Assembly (NCBI RefSeq): GCF_014692525.1
Contig: NZ_JACNYL010000001.1
Coordinates: 1-64,000 of the forward strand
Reading direction: 5' to 3'
DNA: 64,000 nucleotides
Source of the DNA: Sphingobacterium chuzhouense
GTDB taxonomy: Bacteria > Bacteroidota > Bacteroidia > Sphingobacteriales > Sphingobacteriaceae
Shown: piece by piece, positions 9,256-18,613 of the stretch
Layout of the letters: each line of letters starts with the position of its first letter
How positions within the stretch are numbered: position 1 is the stretch's first letter
Notes under the pieces: generated by a model
The model's input: only the letters and a program-made list of their open reading frames with translations
Database searches by the model: none
What the model was told of the DNA's origin: nothing
Made by a program: the position numbers and the translations under genes

Positions 9256-9263
9256 CAAATATA
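9256..9263 (-). promoter_or_regulatory. -7 element of ettA operon
   Basis: TATATTTG on the minus strand is a perfect TAnnTTTG match about 25 bases before the ettA start. It probably drives ettA, the FixL-like kinase and the response regulator. Confidence 0.6.
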
Positions 9264-9411
9264 GTCATTTTTAGTTCGGGAGGACTGCCATTTTGATAGT
9301 TTCGGGGCTATGGCGTAATTATTGATAAATCTGATAGAACATAGCATAGGATTTATAATTTATTTTTATACATTTATATCATCCTATCATTAAAATAAGG
9401 AAAGGTAAATA

Positions 9412-11976
9412 ATGGAAGCAAAATTTTCACCACGCGTAAAAGATGTTATTTCTTACAGTCGAGAAGAAGCGCTACGACTTCGCCATGATTATATTGGCAC
9501 AGAACATCTTTTGCTCGGCTTGATTCGTGAAGGCGATGGAGTGGCGATAAAGATTTTGAAAAATATTGGAGTCGATATAGGATCAATCCGTCAGTCTACC
9601 GAAGATGCCGTAAAAGGGTCGTCCATGTCCCGGGCACCTATCGGAAATATGCCATTGACTAAACAGGCTGAAAAAGTACTAAAAATAACATATTTGGAGG
9701 CTAAGATTTTCAAAAGTGATGTAATTGGTACAGAACACTTATTGTTGGCGATTTTACGGGACGAGGAGAATATCGCGTCTCAGGTCTTACAGCAATACAG
9801 CATTACGTATGATTTATTTAAGAGCGAAGTTGAGCAAAATAAAACAACCATTACCGACGAGGCGTCGAGTTCGCCTACCGGAGATGATGATTTTGCAGAC
9901 GACGATCAACAATTTACAGCACCAAAGAAAGTTTCGGACATTAAGTCAAAAACCCCTGTACTAGACAATTTCGGACGGGATTTAACCAAAGCGGCAGAAG
10001 AAGGCCGATTGGATCCTATTGTAGGACGTGAGAAAGAAATTGAACGTGTTTCACAGATTCTTTCTCGTCGTAAGAAAAACAACCCGATTCTAATTGGGGA
10101 ACCTGGCGTTGGTAAGTCGGCTATTGCCGAAGGCTTAGCTTTACGCATTGTGCAACGCAAGGTATCTCGGGTATTATTCAACAAACGGGTTGTCACGCTT
10201 GATTTAGCTTCTTTAGTAGCTGGAACAAAATATCGTGGTCAGTTTGAAGAGCGTATGAAAGCCGTGATGAACGAGTTGGAAAAATCGCCCGATGTGATTT
10301 TATTTATTGATGAGATCCATACCATTGTGGGAGCAGGCGGTGCTTCGGGTTCGTTGGACGCTTCGAATATGTTCAAACCTGCTTTGGCTCGAGGCGAAAT
10401 CCAATGTATCGGTGCTACCACATTAGATGAATACCGTCAGTATATCGAAAAAGATGGTGCATTGGATCGTCGTTTTCAGAAAGTCGTTGTCGAGCCCGCT
10501 TCGCATGACGAAACGATAGAGATTTTGAATCGTATCAAAGATAAATACGAAGAGCATCACAACGTTACGTATACACCGGATGCAGTAGAAGCTTGTGTAT
10601 CATTGACAACGCGGTATATCACCGATCGTTTCTTACCTGACAAGGCTATTGATGCTTTGGATGAAGCAGGATCGCGTGTACACTTGAACAATATCCATGT
10701 TCCACAATCTATTTTAGATATCGAAGAAAAAATCGAAGAGGTTAAGGTAGAAAAAAATAAAGTCGTTCGCAGCCAGAAATACGAGGAAGCAGCAAAGCTC
10801 CGGGATACGGAGAAGAAACTACTTGATCAACTCGAAAAGGAAAAAGCGGCTTGGGAAGCGGAAACGAAATCCAAACGCTATACGGTATCCGAAGATAATG
10901 TAGCGGAAGTAGTGTCCATGATGACGGGTATTCCGGTACAACGCGTAAGCCAATCAGATAGCCAGAAACTATTGAATATGGGGGAAGCGGTTAAGGGTCG
11001 TATTATCGGTCAAGATGACGCTGTACAAAAATTAGTGAAAGCTATACAACGGACTCGCGCCGGATTGAAAGATCCGAAGAAACCTATCGGTTCCTTTATT
11101 TTCTTGGGTCCTACGGGTGTAGGTAAAACTGAATTAGCGAAAGAGTTGGCTCGTTTCATGTTTGATTCGGAAGATGCACTGATCCAAATTGACATGAGTG
11201 AATATATGGAAAAATTCGCGGTGTCACGCTTGGTCGGAGCGCCTCCGGGATATGTAGGCTATGAAGAAGGTGGCCAGTTGACCGAAAAAGTACGTCGCAA
11301 ACCGTATGCGGTCGTTTTACTGGATGAAATCGAGAAAGCGCACCCGGATGTATTCAACTTATTGCTACAGGTATTGGATGAAGGTCAATTAACGGATAGC
11401 TTGGGTCGGAAAGTGGATTTCCGCAATACGATTATCATCATGACCTCGAATATCGGTGCACGTCAGCTGAAAGAGTTCGGACAAGGTGTAGGGTTTACCA
11501 CAGCTGCAAAAGCAACACAAGCGGATTCACATTCCAGAGGAGTTATTGAAACAGCGCTCAAACGTGCTTTTGCACCGGAGTTCTTGAACCGTATCGATGA
11601 TGTTATTGTATTCAACTCGTTAAGTAAAGAGCATATCTTTAAGATTATCGACATCGAATTGAAATCATTATTTTATCGTATTGAGGGACTGGGCTACCAT
11701 ATTACGCTCACAGATCAAGCAAAAGATTATATCGCGGAGAAAGGATACGACAGTAATTTTGGTGCACGTCCGTTGAAACGGGCTATCCAAAAATATCTCG
11801 AGGATCCGATCGCTGAAGAAATATTGAAAGGCGAAGTAAAAAATGGTTCTCAATTGAATATTGACTATGACGATGATAAAAAAGAAATCACCGTTAATAG
11901 TGTCAATCCGAAAGAAGTACCCGGTGATTCCATTGAATCGGATGTTTCGGAATCTAACGATAAAGAAAAGGAATAG
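9412..11976 (+). CDS. clpC: ATP-dependent Clp protease ATP-binding subunit ClpC
   Basis: This 854-residue Hsp100 unfoldase works with ClpP. It has two N-terminal Clp repeats (about 1-150), AAA domain 1 with GEPGVGKSA, a UVR/M-domain segment (about 450-485), AAA domain 2 with GPTGVGKTEL, and the D2-small domain. The UVR motif and length identify ClpC rather than ClpB or ClpA. The acidic and lysine-rich C-terminal tail is species-specific. It stands alone, with an upstream GGAAAGG ribosome-binding site and a strong terminator. Confidence 0.96.
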   Translation: MEAKFSPRVKDVISYSREEALRLRHDYIGTEHLLLGLIREGDGVAIKILKNIGVDIGSIRQSTEDAVKGSSMSRAPIGNMPLTKQAEKVLKITYLEAKIFKSDVIGTEHLLLAILRDEENIASQVLQQYSITYDLFKSEVEQNKTTITDEASSSPTGDDDFADDDQQFTAPKKVSDIKSKTPVLDNFGRDLTKAAEEGRLDPIVGREKEIERVSQILSRRKKNNPILIGEPGVGKSAIAEGLALRIVQRKVSRVLFNKRVVTLDLASLVAGTKYRGQFEERMKAVMNELEKSPDVILFIDEIHTIVGAGGASGSLDASNMFKPALARGEIQCIGATTLDEYRQYIEKDGALDRRFQKVVVEPASHDETIEILNRIKDKYEEHHNVTYTPDAVEACVSLTTRYITDRFLPDKAIDALDEAGSRVHLNNIHVPQSILDIEEKIEEVKVEKNKVVRSQKYEEAAKLRDTEKKLLDQLEKEKAAWEAETKSKRYTVSEDNVAEVVSMMTGIPVQRVSQSDSQKLLNMGEAVKGRIIGQDDAVQKLVKAIQRTRAGLKDPKKPIGSFIFLGPTGVGKTELAKELARFMFDSEDALIQIDMSEYMEKFAVSRLVGAPPGYVGYEEGGQLTEKVRRKPYAVVLLDEIEKAHPDVFNLLLQVLDEGQLTDSLGRKVDFRNTIIIMTSNIGARQLKEFGQGVGFTTAAKATQADSHSRGVIETALKRAFAPEFLNRIDDVIVFNSLSKEHIFKIIDIELKSLFYRIEGLGYHITLTDQAKDYIAEKGYDSNFGARPLKRAIQKYLEDPIAEEILKGEVKNGSQLNIDYDDDKKEITVNSVNPKEVPGDSIESDVSESNDKEKE

Positions 11977-11993
11977 TTTTTCAATCAAAATAA

Positions 11994-12027
11994 AAAAAGC
12001 GCTATGCCAAAAGACATAGCGCTTTTT
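11994..12027 (+). terminator. Rho-independent terminator after clpC
   Basis: A perfect 13-bp stem AAAAAGCGCTATG / CATAGCGCTTTTT with an 8-base loop, ending in a T-run, lies 17 bases after the clpC stop. Confidence 0.93.
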
Positions 12028-12120
12028 ATTTGGCTTATTTTTTGCTTTATTTAAACTATTAACGTTTTTTAACGTCTTATTGAATATAAACAAAATTTGA
12101 CAACCCTTAATACGATACAC

Positions 12121-12528
12121 ATGAAAAAATTTCTATTAGCCTTTTTAGTCGGCACCGCCACCTTGGCTGTGACGAGTAGTTGTACAAAAGAATATATAAC
12201 AAACTATTTGCCGGGGATTTCTTACTCTCCTACAGTTCAATCAAGTAGTTGGGAAGAAATAGGTGTGGGAGTTTATCAAGCAGATTTAGACTTTCCCGAA
12301 TTGGACGAAACCTATTACCAAAGTGGCACTGTACAGGTTGCTATTCGCCTTCCTGGTTCAGATTCTTATGATATTATTCCTGCGACGATTAATGGAGTAC
12401 ATTATTCGGTTAATTATACTGTTGGATGGGTGACTCTTTTTGCTGAAGACAGAAACGATGACTACCATGCTCCTCCAACAATGTCGGTAAAGATTACCTT
12501 AACAGACGCTGACGCTGGAGGCAATTAA
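12121..12528 (+). CDS. small lipoprotein of unknown function
   Basis: This 135-residue protein has a lipoprotein signal peptide (MKKFLLAFLVGTATLAVTSSC, lipobox TSSC). A single beta-rich domain of about 110 residues follows, with no motif I recognise. The start is placed at the ATG before KKFLL; an in-frame ATG 24 bases earlier would spoil the signal peptide. It is probably a monocistronic surface or periplasmic protein: its own terminator follows and clpC is separately terminated. Confidence 0.75.
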   Translation: MKKFLLAFLVGTATLAVTSSCTKEYITNYLPGISYSPTVQSSSWEEIGVGVYQADLDFPELDETYYQSGTVQVAIRLPGSDSYDIIPATINGVHYSVNYTVGWVTLFAEDRNDDYHAPPTMSVKITLTDADAGGN

Positions 12529-12554
12529 TACCTCCTTATTAGCCCTTTAATATA

Positions 12555-12588
12555 AAACACAGCCATGTCTTTGTACATGGCTGTGTTT
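12555..12588 (+). terminator. terminator after the small lipoprotein gene
   Basis: A perfect 14-bp stem AAACACAGCCATGT / ACATGGCTGTGTTT with a 6-base loop is followed by GTTTTTAC. Confidence 0.92.
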
Positions 12589-12743
12589 GTTTTTACACTG
12601 GTGGTTGCTTTATAGAGGCCGGGGATTGTTGTTAAGAATCAATCAATTAAAATTGTTTTTTGAAGAAAAATTCGTAAATTGTTTCCTTCATTAAGGAAAT
12701 ATTTTTCTCTTTTTAAGAGGCTAGACAATATAAAACCTCGACC

Positions 12744-13952
12744 ATGTATAAAAAGTACAATGATGTATCGGTTTACGATGCGGCAGAAAAGCGTTTTGAT
12801 TTTATATATGAGAACTTCGACAAAGTTTACATCTCTTTCAGTGGAGGTAAAGACAGTGGGGTTATGCTAAACATGGCCATTGAAGCTGCTCGACGCCATA
12901 ATAAGTTACCCATAGATGTCCTGATTGTCGACTTAGAAGCACAATATAACCATACCGTTGAATACATCACTCGCACTGTCTCCCGTGAAGAAGTAAAAGC
13001 TTATTGGGTCTGTCTACCCATCCATCTACGAAATGCTGTCAGCCAGTACCAGACACATTGGGTTTGTTGGGATGAAGAAAAACGCGATGCTTGGGTACGG
13101 GAGTATCCAGATCATCCATCTGTTATCAAAGACATCAATTATTTCCCTTTCTTCCGAAAAGGAATGGAGTTTGAAGAGTTCGTAAGAGCATTTGGAGAAT
13201 GGTTCTCACAAGGGGTAGAAACGGCATGCCTGGTAGGCATCCGAACGGACGAAAGCTTTAACCGGTATCTTACAATTGCCAACCTCACCAAGGGGCGCTA
13301 TAAACGTCGGCAATGGAGCACACTTATGGCGCCTCAGCTATACAGTTTTTATCCATTATACGACTGGAAAGCAAGGGATATATGGATAGCCAATGGTAAA
13401 TATGGATACGATTATAACAAAGCATACGATTTGATGCATCTCGCCGGCGTTTCTTTGTCTCAAATGAGATTATGCCAACCTTTCGGCGACGATCAACGGA
13501 AAGGCTTGTATCTATATAAAATACTAGAACCGGAGACCTGGGCAAAGGTAGTCAATCGTGTAGAGGGGGCCAATTTCGGTAATCGGTACTCGGTAAACAA
13601 TCGAACAGCTTTCGGCAACTTTCGCATGAACCTTCCAGAAAACCACACGTATAAAAGCTACGCGAAGTTCTTACTCGATACCATGCCTCCTTATCTCCAA
13701 GCACACTATCAAAGAAAAATTGATAAGTTTCTCGCATATTGGAAAAAAAACGGTTTTGAAGAAGACATCCCCGAAATCGCTGACCCAAAGCTGGAGTCAC
13801 AACGAAAAGCTCCTTCTTGGAGAAGAATCTGTAAGGTTTTGTTAAAAAACGATTACTGGTGTAGAGGATTGTCTTTCTCGCAAACAAAAGGAGAAATGCA
13901 AAAGCAATTAAACATATTTTTAAAAATACCACACTACCATCAAGATGATTAG
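12744..13952 (+). CDS. DUF3440 PAPS-reductase-like protein (IbrA-like)
   Basis: This 402-residue protein has an N-terminal PP-loop ATPase/PAPS-reductase fold. The P-loop SFSGGKDSGVML lies near residues 32-43, and a DUF3440 C-terminal part follows. It matches the IbrA type: a PAPS-reductase-like nucleotide-binding protein that is always paired with a ParB-like IbrB. The biochemical reaction is not established. The next gene overlaps its 3' end by 8 bases, which supports a functional pair. It lies just upstream of tRNA-Pro. Confidence 0.85.
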   Translation: MYKKYNDVSVYDAAEKRFDFIYENFDKVYISFSGGKDSGVMLNMAIEAARRHNKLPIDVLIVDLEAQYNHTVEYITRTVSREEVKAYWVCLPIHLRNAVSQYQTHWVCWDEEKRDAWVREYPDHPSVIKDINYFPFFRKGMEFEEFVRAFGEWFSQGVETACLVGIRTDESFNRYLTIANLTKGRYKRRQWSTLMAPQLYSFYPLYDWKARDIWIANGKYGYDYNKAYDLMHLAGVSLSQMRLCQPFGDDQRKGLYLYKILEPETWAKVVNRVEGANFGNRYSVNNRTAFGNFRMNLPENHTYKSYAKFLLDTMPPYLQAHYQRKIDKFLAYWKKNGFEEDIPEIADPKLESQRKAPSWRRICKVLLKNDYWCRGLSFSQTKGEMQKQLNIFLKIPHYHQDD

Positions 13953-14547
13953 CCAGCTATTAGAAAAACACAAAACAGCGCCGTTTGAAAAAAAAGTAGA
14001 GTTATATAATCAAATTTCACAACAGCTTTATGAATTCATCGGTATCGAGCATCCGTCATTGAACGTGCAGCTTGTACCTATTGACCGGGTGGAAGGAAAT
14101 GATTATAATCCAAACAAAGTTGCGCCACCTGAAATGAAATTGTTGGCACTGTCCATTAAGAAAGATGGGCTGACCATGCCGGTGGTTGTTGCAAGTGAGA
14201 AAAAAGGGAACAACTGGGTGGTTGTTGACGGCTTTCACCGGACGGCCGTATGCAAAGAGGTACAAGAGATTAGGGATGACTTAAAAGGTTATCTTCCCGT
14301 TACACGCCTAGATAAGACACTGGAAAACCGGGTAGCTTCTACGGTTAGGCATAATATGGCCCGCGGTACTCATCAAGTGGAATTATCGGCGAAGCTTGTC
14401 GCTTTCCTAAAACGGAACGATTGGACAAACAAACGCATTGGTGATGAATTAGGAATGGATCCCGATGAGGTATTAAGACTAAAGCAAATAACAGGACTTG
14501 CGGAAGCTTTTCAAGACAAGGAATTTTCCAAGTCTTGGGGGATATAG
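13945..14547 (+). CDS. ParB-N domain protein (IbrB-like)
   Basis: This 200-residue protein has a ParB/Spo0J-type N-terminal nuclease/CTPase-like domain (VVVDGFHRTAVCK around residues 91-104). A helical C-terminus contains an HTH-like segment (NKRIGDELGMDPDEVLRLK). It overlaps the DUF3440 gene, as IbrA/IbrB genes do. A chromosome-partition role is unlikely, because there is no parA or parS context. The C-terminus is close to the tRNA gene, with no sign of truncation. Confidence 0.82.
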   Translation: MISQLLEKHKTAPFEKKVELYNQISQQLYEFIGIEHPSLNVQLVPIDRVEGNDYNPNKVAPPEMKLLALSIKKDGLTMPVVVASEKKGNNWVVVDGFHRTAVCKEVQEIRDDLKGYLPVTRLDKTLENRVASTVRHNMARGTHQVELSAKLVAFLKRNDWTNKRIGDELGMDPDEVLRLKQITGLAEAFQDKEFSKSWGI

Positions 14548-14670
14548 GAAATTACATATGTAAGAATATCGCCCATATTATCAATTATTTAAGTCTGAAG
14601 AAGAAAAAATATCTTGACAACAATCAAATTTGCCGTATATTTGTGCCACACAAAAAAGGTGATACCTTTT

Positions 14671-14744
14671 CGGGGTGTAGCGTAGCCCGGTATCGCGCCA
14701 CATTTGGGATGTGGAGGTCGTAGGTTCGAATCCTGCCACCCCGA
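14671..14744 (+). tRNA. tRNA-Pro (TGG anticodon)
   Basis: This is a 74-base cloverleaf. The acceptor stem is CGGGGTG / CACCCCG with discriminator A. The anticodon stem-loop CCACA-TTTGGGA-TGTGG reads TGG, and the T-arm contains GGTTCGAATCC. The CCA end is not encoded. It lies at the left border of the accessory island. Confidence 0.97.
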
Positions 14745-14751
14745 CTAAAAC

Positions 14752-14787
14752 GACAAATGGTGCCATTGGAAGACAAATGGTGCCATT
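14752..14787 (+). repeat. two direct copies of GACAAATGGTGCCATT after tRNA-Pro
   Basis: A 16-base unit occurs at 14752-14767 and 14772-14787. Each copy is itself a near-palindrome (AATGG-TG-CCATT), and the second runs into a T-stretch. The pair can fold as a terminator for the tRNA and may also be part of a recombination site. Confidence 0.75.
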
Positions 14788-14934
14788 TTTCATTTTAATC
14801 CCTTTTTTATTGCTATAGCAAGGCTCTTCCGGTAAAAATTCTAACTAATTAAAGAAGCACTAGATCCATATCTTTAGTTTTTTTGAGCTAAAAGATGAAA
14901 ATTTGGAAATATTGTTAACAGGTTTCGAACCGCT

Positions 14935-16578
14935 TCAATCCAATTTCATTTTCGTAGAAATGCAAATTTCCGTCAGTCTTGTTAGGAAAGATGAAATTTT
15001 GATAGCTTTTCGAATCGATATTTTATTTCCTTTATCAAGTTCAATTTTAATAATGCTTGTGATTAATTCTTGTTGTTCTTTGCTAAAATTACACGTTGTT
15101 GTTTCTTCAAAACTCTCTTCACTATTTAGATATTGGAATCCATAGACTATCTTAACCTCATCTTTGAGATAATTTATAATATCATTATCATTATAGACTA
15201 AATTCTCGTTTAGAAAAAGAGAAGCCACTTTTAATATGATAGAATTGTCGATATCTTGAAAAAGACAGGCAGGTTTTAAAAAGCATGATGTGAGCTTTTC
15301 TAAACCCTGCTTCTGTTGTACATCAAGTTTATAAGCATCATTGATTTGTGCACCTAAAATGTCAATTCTATTCTCACAATCTGATTTTATTGTAAGATAG
15401 TCTTCTTCGTCAATAGTACCTTTAACTAAAAGCTCCCTTGCATTAGCAACTCGTTCTATCATTTTATGTAGAGATCTGTTGATATTGGTTTTGTCAATAG
15501 ATTTTTGTTCGTACAATTTGTCGTAAATCTTTCTGATAAGATCTTCGAAAATTGGAGTATATTCCACATTTGGTTTTAGCAGACTAATCCCTGATAATAA
15601 GTTTTCATTTACTTTATCGGCTCTTATACGGTAGCCGCAAGAAGAAGAGCAGTGATAATAAAAGTACTTTTTAGACCTTCCCTTTGAGCCACTGCCCGAC
15701 ATTTTTTTTAAACAAAGTGGGCAATTGAGCATTCCTTTAAACATAAGCTCACTATTGGCGCTTTGTTTAACGTATTTTTTGTCGCGTCGTTTAATTCTTG
15801 ATTGTACTTCATCAAAAAGTTCTATCGAAATTAAAGGATTATGGATTCTGTGAACCTCTACTATATTTTTTCCATCTAAAGATGGAACTCTTATTTTACC
15901 ACAATAGACCGGATTTTGAAGTATATTGAAGAAAGCATTTAAACTACATTTTAACCCTGTTTTGAGAACTCTTTTATAGTAAGAGCGAACAGACACATTT
16001 TCATCGAATCCTTCGAACATTTTTTTGATTAATGTTGCTTCTGGCTCACGGGGAACGATTGTTTTTGTGCCGTCTGGTAACGATATATTGAGATAACCTA
16101 TAGGTGCTCGACCCATATACCGCCCTTCTTTTTTTGCTTTGTGTATACCTTGTTTGATATTTAAAGATCTTCGGTCGTTCTCTACTTCCGCTGTGACGAT
16201 GTACATCGCCAATAATACTTTGTTTTCAGGTATCGACATATCCAAAGGTTGATCTATAGCCTGAGGTTCAATGCCCAGCTTTTGGAGTTGGTTGATTGTA
16301 TAATATGCATTTGCTGTATTCCGACTAAATCGATCCCAACGTGTAAATAGAATAAGGTTTGGTCTTGCAGTTCTGTTAATATTTAATTGTTTCATCATGG
16401 TAATCCAAGCCGGCCGTTCGAAGTTTTTTGCTGAATGGTCTTCAAATATGGTCAGGACAATTTCAATATGATTATCTTTACAATATTTATTTAATTTTTC
16501 TTCCTGGCTACGCTGTGAGTATCCTTTCTGTGCTTGTTCGTCTGTGCTGACTCTGATGTAAATGATTGCTGTTTGCAT
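14935..16578 (-). CDS. large serine recombinase
   Basis: This 547-residue site-specific recombinase has an N-terminal resolvase domain with catalytic S11 in IYIRVSTDEQ and the conserved TRWDRFSRN segment. A Recombinase domain follows (about 170-270), then a zinc ribbon (LNCPLC and a second Cys pair) and a C-terminal coiled-coil part. Large serine recombinases integrate and excise mobile elements. The start is placed at MQTAIIYIRV; the 42 codons upstream are not family-like. The gene is AT-rich compared with the flanks. It lies between tRNA-Pro and the defence genes and is the probable integrase of the island. Confidence 0.9.
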   Translation of the reverse strand: MQTAIIYIRVSTDEQAQKGYSQRSQEEKLNKYCKDNHIEIVLTIFEDHSAKNFERPAWITMMKQLNINRTARPNLILFTRWDRFSRNTANAYYTINQLQKLGIEPQAIDQPLDMSIPENKVLLAMYIVTAEVENDRRSLNIKQGIHKAKKEGRYMGRAPIGYLNISLPDGTKTIVPREPEATLIKKMFEGFDENVSVRSYYKRVLKTGLKCSLNAFFNILQNPVYCGKIRVPSLDGKNIVEVHRIHNPLISIELFDEVQSRIKRRDKKYVKQSANSELMFKGMLNCPLCLKKMSGSGSKGRSKKYFYYHCSSSCGYRIRADKVNENLLSGISLLKPNVEYTPIFEDLIRKIYDKLYEQKSIDKTNINRSLHKMIERVANARELLVKGTIDEEDYLTIKSDCENRIDILGAQINDAYKLDVQQKQGLEKLTSCFLKPACLFQDIDNSIILKVASLFLNENLVYNDNDIINYLKDEVKIVYGFQYLNSEESFEETTTCNFSKEQQELITSIIKIELDKGNKISIRKAIKISSFLTRLTEICISTKMKLD

Positions 16579-16880
16579 GATTCTAAAGTTGTTTTGTGTT
16601 AATGTGCAAAAGATAACAGCTTGCAGAAGATTTATTGATTTCTTGCTTTGTCTTATCAGGAGTGTCCTTTTGAATTTATTCGGTTTCTTTAATATGAATG
16701 TCATTAAAAGCTTTTTACATACTTAGATACACAGCTTTAACCTGCAGTACATACATTCATTTAGCTAGTAGATTTGATCCATCAACCTACGCCTCTCGTA
16801 GTCGTATATTAGGAAAAATAGTGCTGATAAGCATTACGGAGGCTGTCGTGGAAAAATTGAATCTGTATTGATTATTTTTA

Positions 16881-16935
16881 TATCTTTACCAATCGTCTTA
16901 TGATAAGACCCAATTTTTAGGTCTTATCGTAAAAC
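16881..16935 (+). promoter_or_regulatory. AbiE promoter with two operator repeats
   Basis: A -7-like TATCTTTA (16881-16888) is followed by the perfect palindrome GTCTTATGATAAGAC (16895-16909) and the degenerate copy GTCTTATCGTAAAAC (16921-16935), 26 bp apart start to start. AbiEi antitoxins of the family autorepress by binding paired inverted repeats in this position. In the rest of 16579-16945 I see nothing further. Confidence 0.65.
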
Positions 16936-16945
16936 AAAAGGTAAT

Positions 16946-17746
16946 ATGGCAGACAGCGTTTATATATCAGAACATCTTACGAAGCCCCAACTTGAGTTCT
17001 TAAAGTTGCTGGATGACTATGAAATACAGCTGTTCAAATTCTCCGAAATCGAACAATTATTGGAACAAAAGTTTGACAACTTAAGTGAAATTCTAGAGAA
17101 TCTGGTTAATAAAGAACTCCTTGTACGGATCGAGAAAGGTAAATTTTGCAGGCAAAGTTTTAGAGATGAATATGTAATAGGAACTTTCATCGTAGAGAAT
17201 AGTGCCGTGGCTTATTGGTCAGCGCTAAATTTACACGGGTTGACAGAACAGTTCTCCAATACCGTCTTTATTCAGACGACTCATCAAAAAAACGATAAGT
17301 CAATCTTAGGCACTTCTTATAAATTCGTTAGGATAGCACCTAATAAAAAAACAGGAGTCATACACAATGGTTACGGTAACCTTCAGTACCCGATAACCGA
17401 TGTAGAGAAAACAATAGTCGATTGCTTTGACCTACCTCAACATTCTGGTGGTTATGCGGAATTGATCAGAGCCGTTGGCCAAGCGCAATTGCAACCCAAT
17501 AAATTAATCGAGTACTGCCAGGCAGTGAATAATATAGCTGTCACCAAACGTATTGGCTATTTGGTTGAACTTCTCCAGATTATAGACATGGATCCTTTTA
17601 TAGATTTTGCCAAGAAACAGGTAAATAATAGATATAACTTGTTTGATCCCCAGGGATTGGAAGAAGGTGAATTTGTAGCTGAATGGCGATTGAGGTTAAA
17701 TATCAGCCGGGAAGAATTGTTAGACATATCCAATAAGCAATACTAA
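16946..17746 (+). CDS. abiEi: AbiEi-type antitoxin/transcriptional regulator
   Basis: This 266-residue protein has an N-terminal winged-helix region (about 1-75) and a C-terminal antitoxin domain (LQYPITDVEKTIVDCFDLP). This is the layout of AbiEi, the antitoxin of type IV toxin-antitoxin abortive infection systems. The family both neutralises the toxin pathway and represses its own operon. The stop codon abuts the ATG of abiEii directly. The operator repeats upstream fit autoregulation. Confidence 0.88.
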   Translation: MADSVYISEHLTKPQLEFLKLLDDYEIQLFKFSEIEQLLEQKFDNLSEILENLVNKELLVRIEKGKFCRQSFRDEYVIGTFIVENSAVAYWSALNLHGLTEQFSNTVFIQTTHQKNDKSILGTSYKFVRIAPNKKTGVIHNGYGNLQYPITDVEKTIVDCFDLPQHSGGYAELIRAVGQAQLQPNKLIEYCQAVNNIAVTKRIGYLVELLQIIDMDPFIDFAKKQVNNRYNLFDPQGLEEGEFVAEWRLRLNISREELLDISNKQY

Positions 17747-18613
17747 ATGATACTGAAAAAGGAAATAGAGAAGAACGCGTTGGAACACGAAGTGTCCAGA
17801 AGTACCATTGACAAGGATTGGGTATTGGGTCATTTTGTCGATGCTATATTTTCGATAGATTCTTGCAGAGAAGCACTAATCTTCAAAGGAGGAACATGTT
17901 TACGGAAATGTTATATCCCAGATTATCGTTTTTCAGAAGATTTAGATTTTACATCCATCGATCCGGATTTTCAATTGGATGAAGATCTATTGAGGCAAAT
18001 CATGTTGTTAGTACAAGATCGTACGGGTATGCCACTACATTTGGAAAAGCTTACGCCCCTTCGTCATAATGATATGCCTATGGGGTTCGCTGCCATTGTT
18101 AAATTTTGGGGAGCCGATCATTCCAGGGACCAAATTCCGCCAGATCCTTCCAGGTGGACCACTTCGATTAAGATTGAAATTATTCTGCACGAGAAGATGC
18201 TGTTCGAACCAACTTTGAAAACGGTGTATCACGATTATTCTGATCAGCTAACCTATGCAGTAAATGAAATTGCCTGTTACGATGTAAGAGAAGTGTTGTC
18301 TGAAAAGTTAAGAGCCTTAATACAACGCTCCTATACAGCACCACGCGACTATTATGATATATGGTATTTATCCAAGCATGTCAGCGATCTCGATTGGACG
18401 GAGATCAAGCAGGCATTTTTAGCAAAAATGGCATTTAAAGGACTTGAATTTACAGGAGTAGAACAGCTTCTGAATGCTAAAAGTGAAAACACGGTGAAAC
18501 GAGCATGGAAAAATAGTTTAGGGCATCAGATCGCGACTAGAAAGCTACCTGCTTTTGATGAAGTTAAAAAGGACTTGGAACTATTGTTTAATAAAATCTT
18601 CGAAAAGATATAA
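17747..18613 (+). CDS. abiEii: AbiEii-type nucleotidyltransferase toxin
   Basis: This 288-residue protein has the DNA polymerase-beta-like nucleotidyltransferase motifs of AbiEii: FKGGTCLRK (GGT at 48-50) and RFSEDLDFT with D65 and D67. The later LSEKLRALIQR and PRDYYDIWYL segments are also typical. Relatives modify tRNA with nucleotides and arrest growth. Its TAATG stop/start overlaps hsdR by one base. The toxin is therefore translationally coupled to the restriction subunit. Confidence 0.9.
   Translation: MILKKEIEKNALEHEVSRSTIDKDWVLGHFVDAIFSIDSCREALIFKGGTCLRKCYIPDYRFSEDLDFTSIDPDFQLDEDLLRQIMLLVQDRTGMPLHLEKLTPLRHNDMPMGFAAIVKFWGADHSRDQIPPDPSRWTTSIKIEIILHEKMLFEPTLKTVYHDYSDQLTYAVNEIACYDVREVLSEKLRALIQRSYTAPRDYYDIWYLSKHVSDLDWTEIKQAFLAKMAFKGLEFTGVEQLLNAKSENTVKRAWKNSLGHQIATRKLPAFDEVKKDLELLFNKIFEKI

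Noticed and set aside
14535-14723. Short reading frame overlapping the ParB-like gene and tRNA-Pro
   Set aside because: It runs through the tRNA gene and has no protein-like features.
14752-14787. CRISPR-like repeats
   Set aside because: Only two copies with a 4-base spacer and no cas genes.
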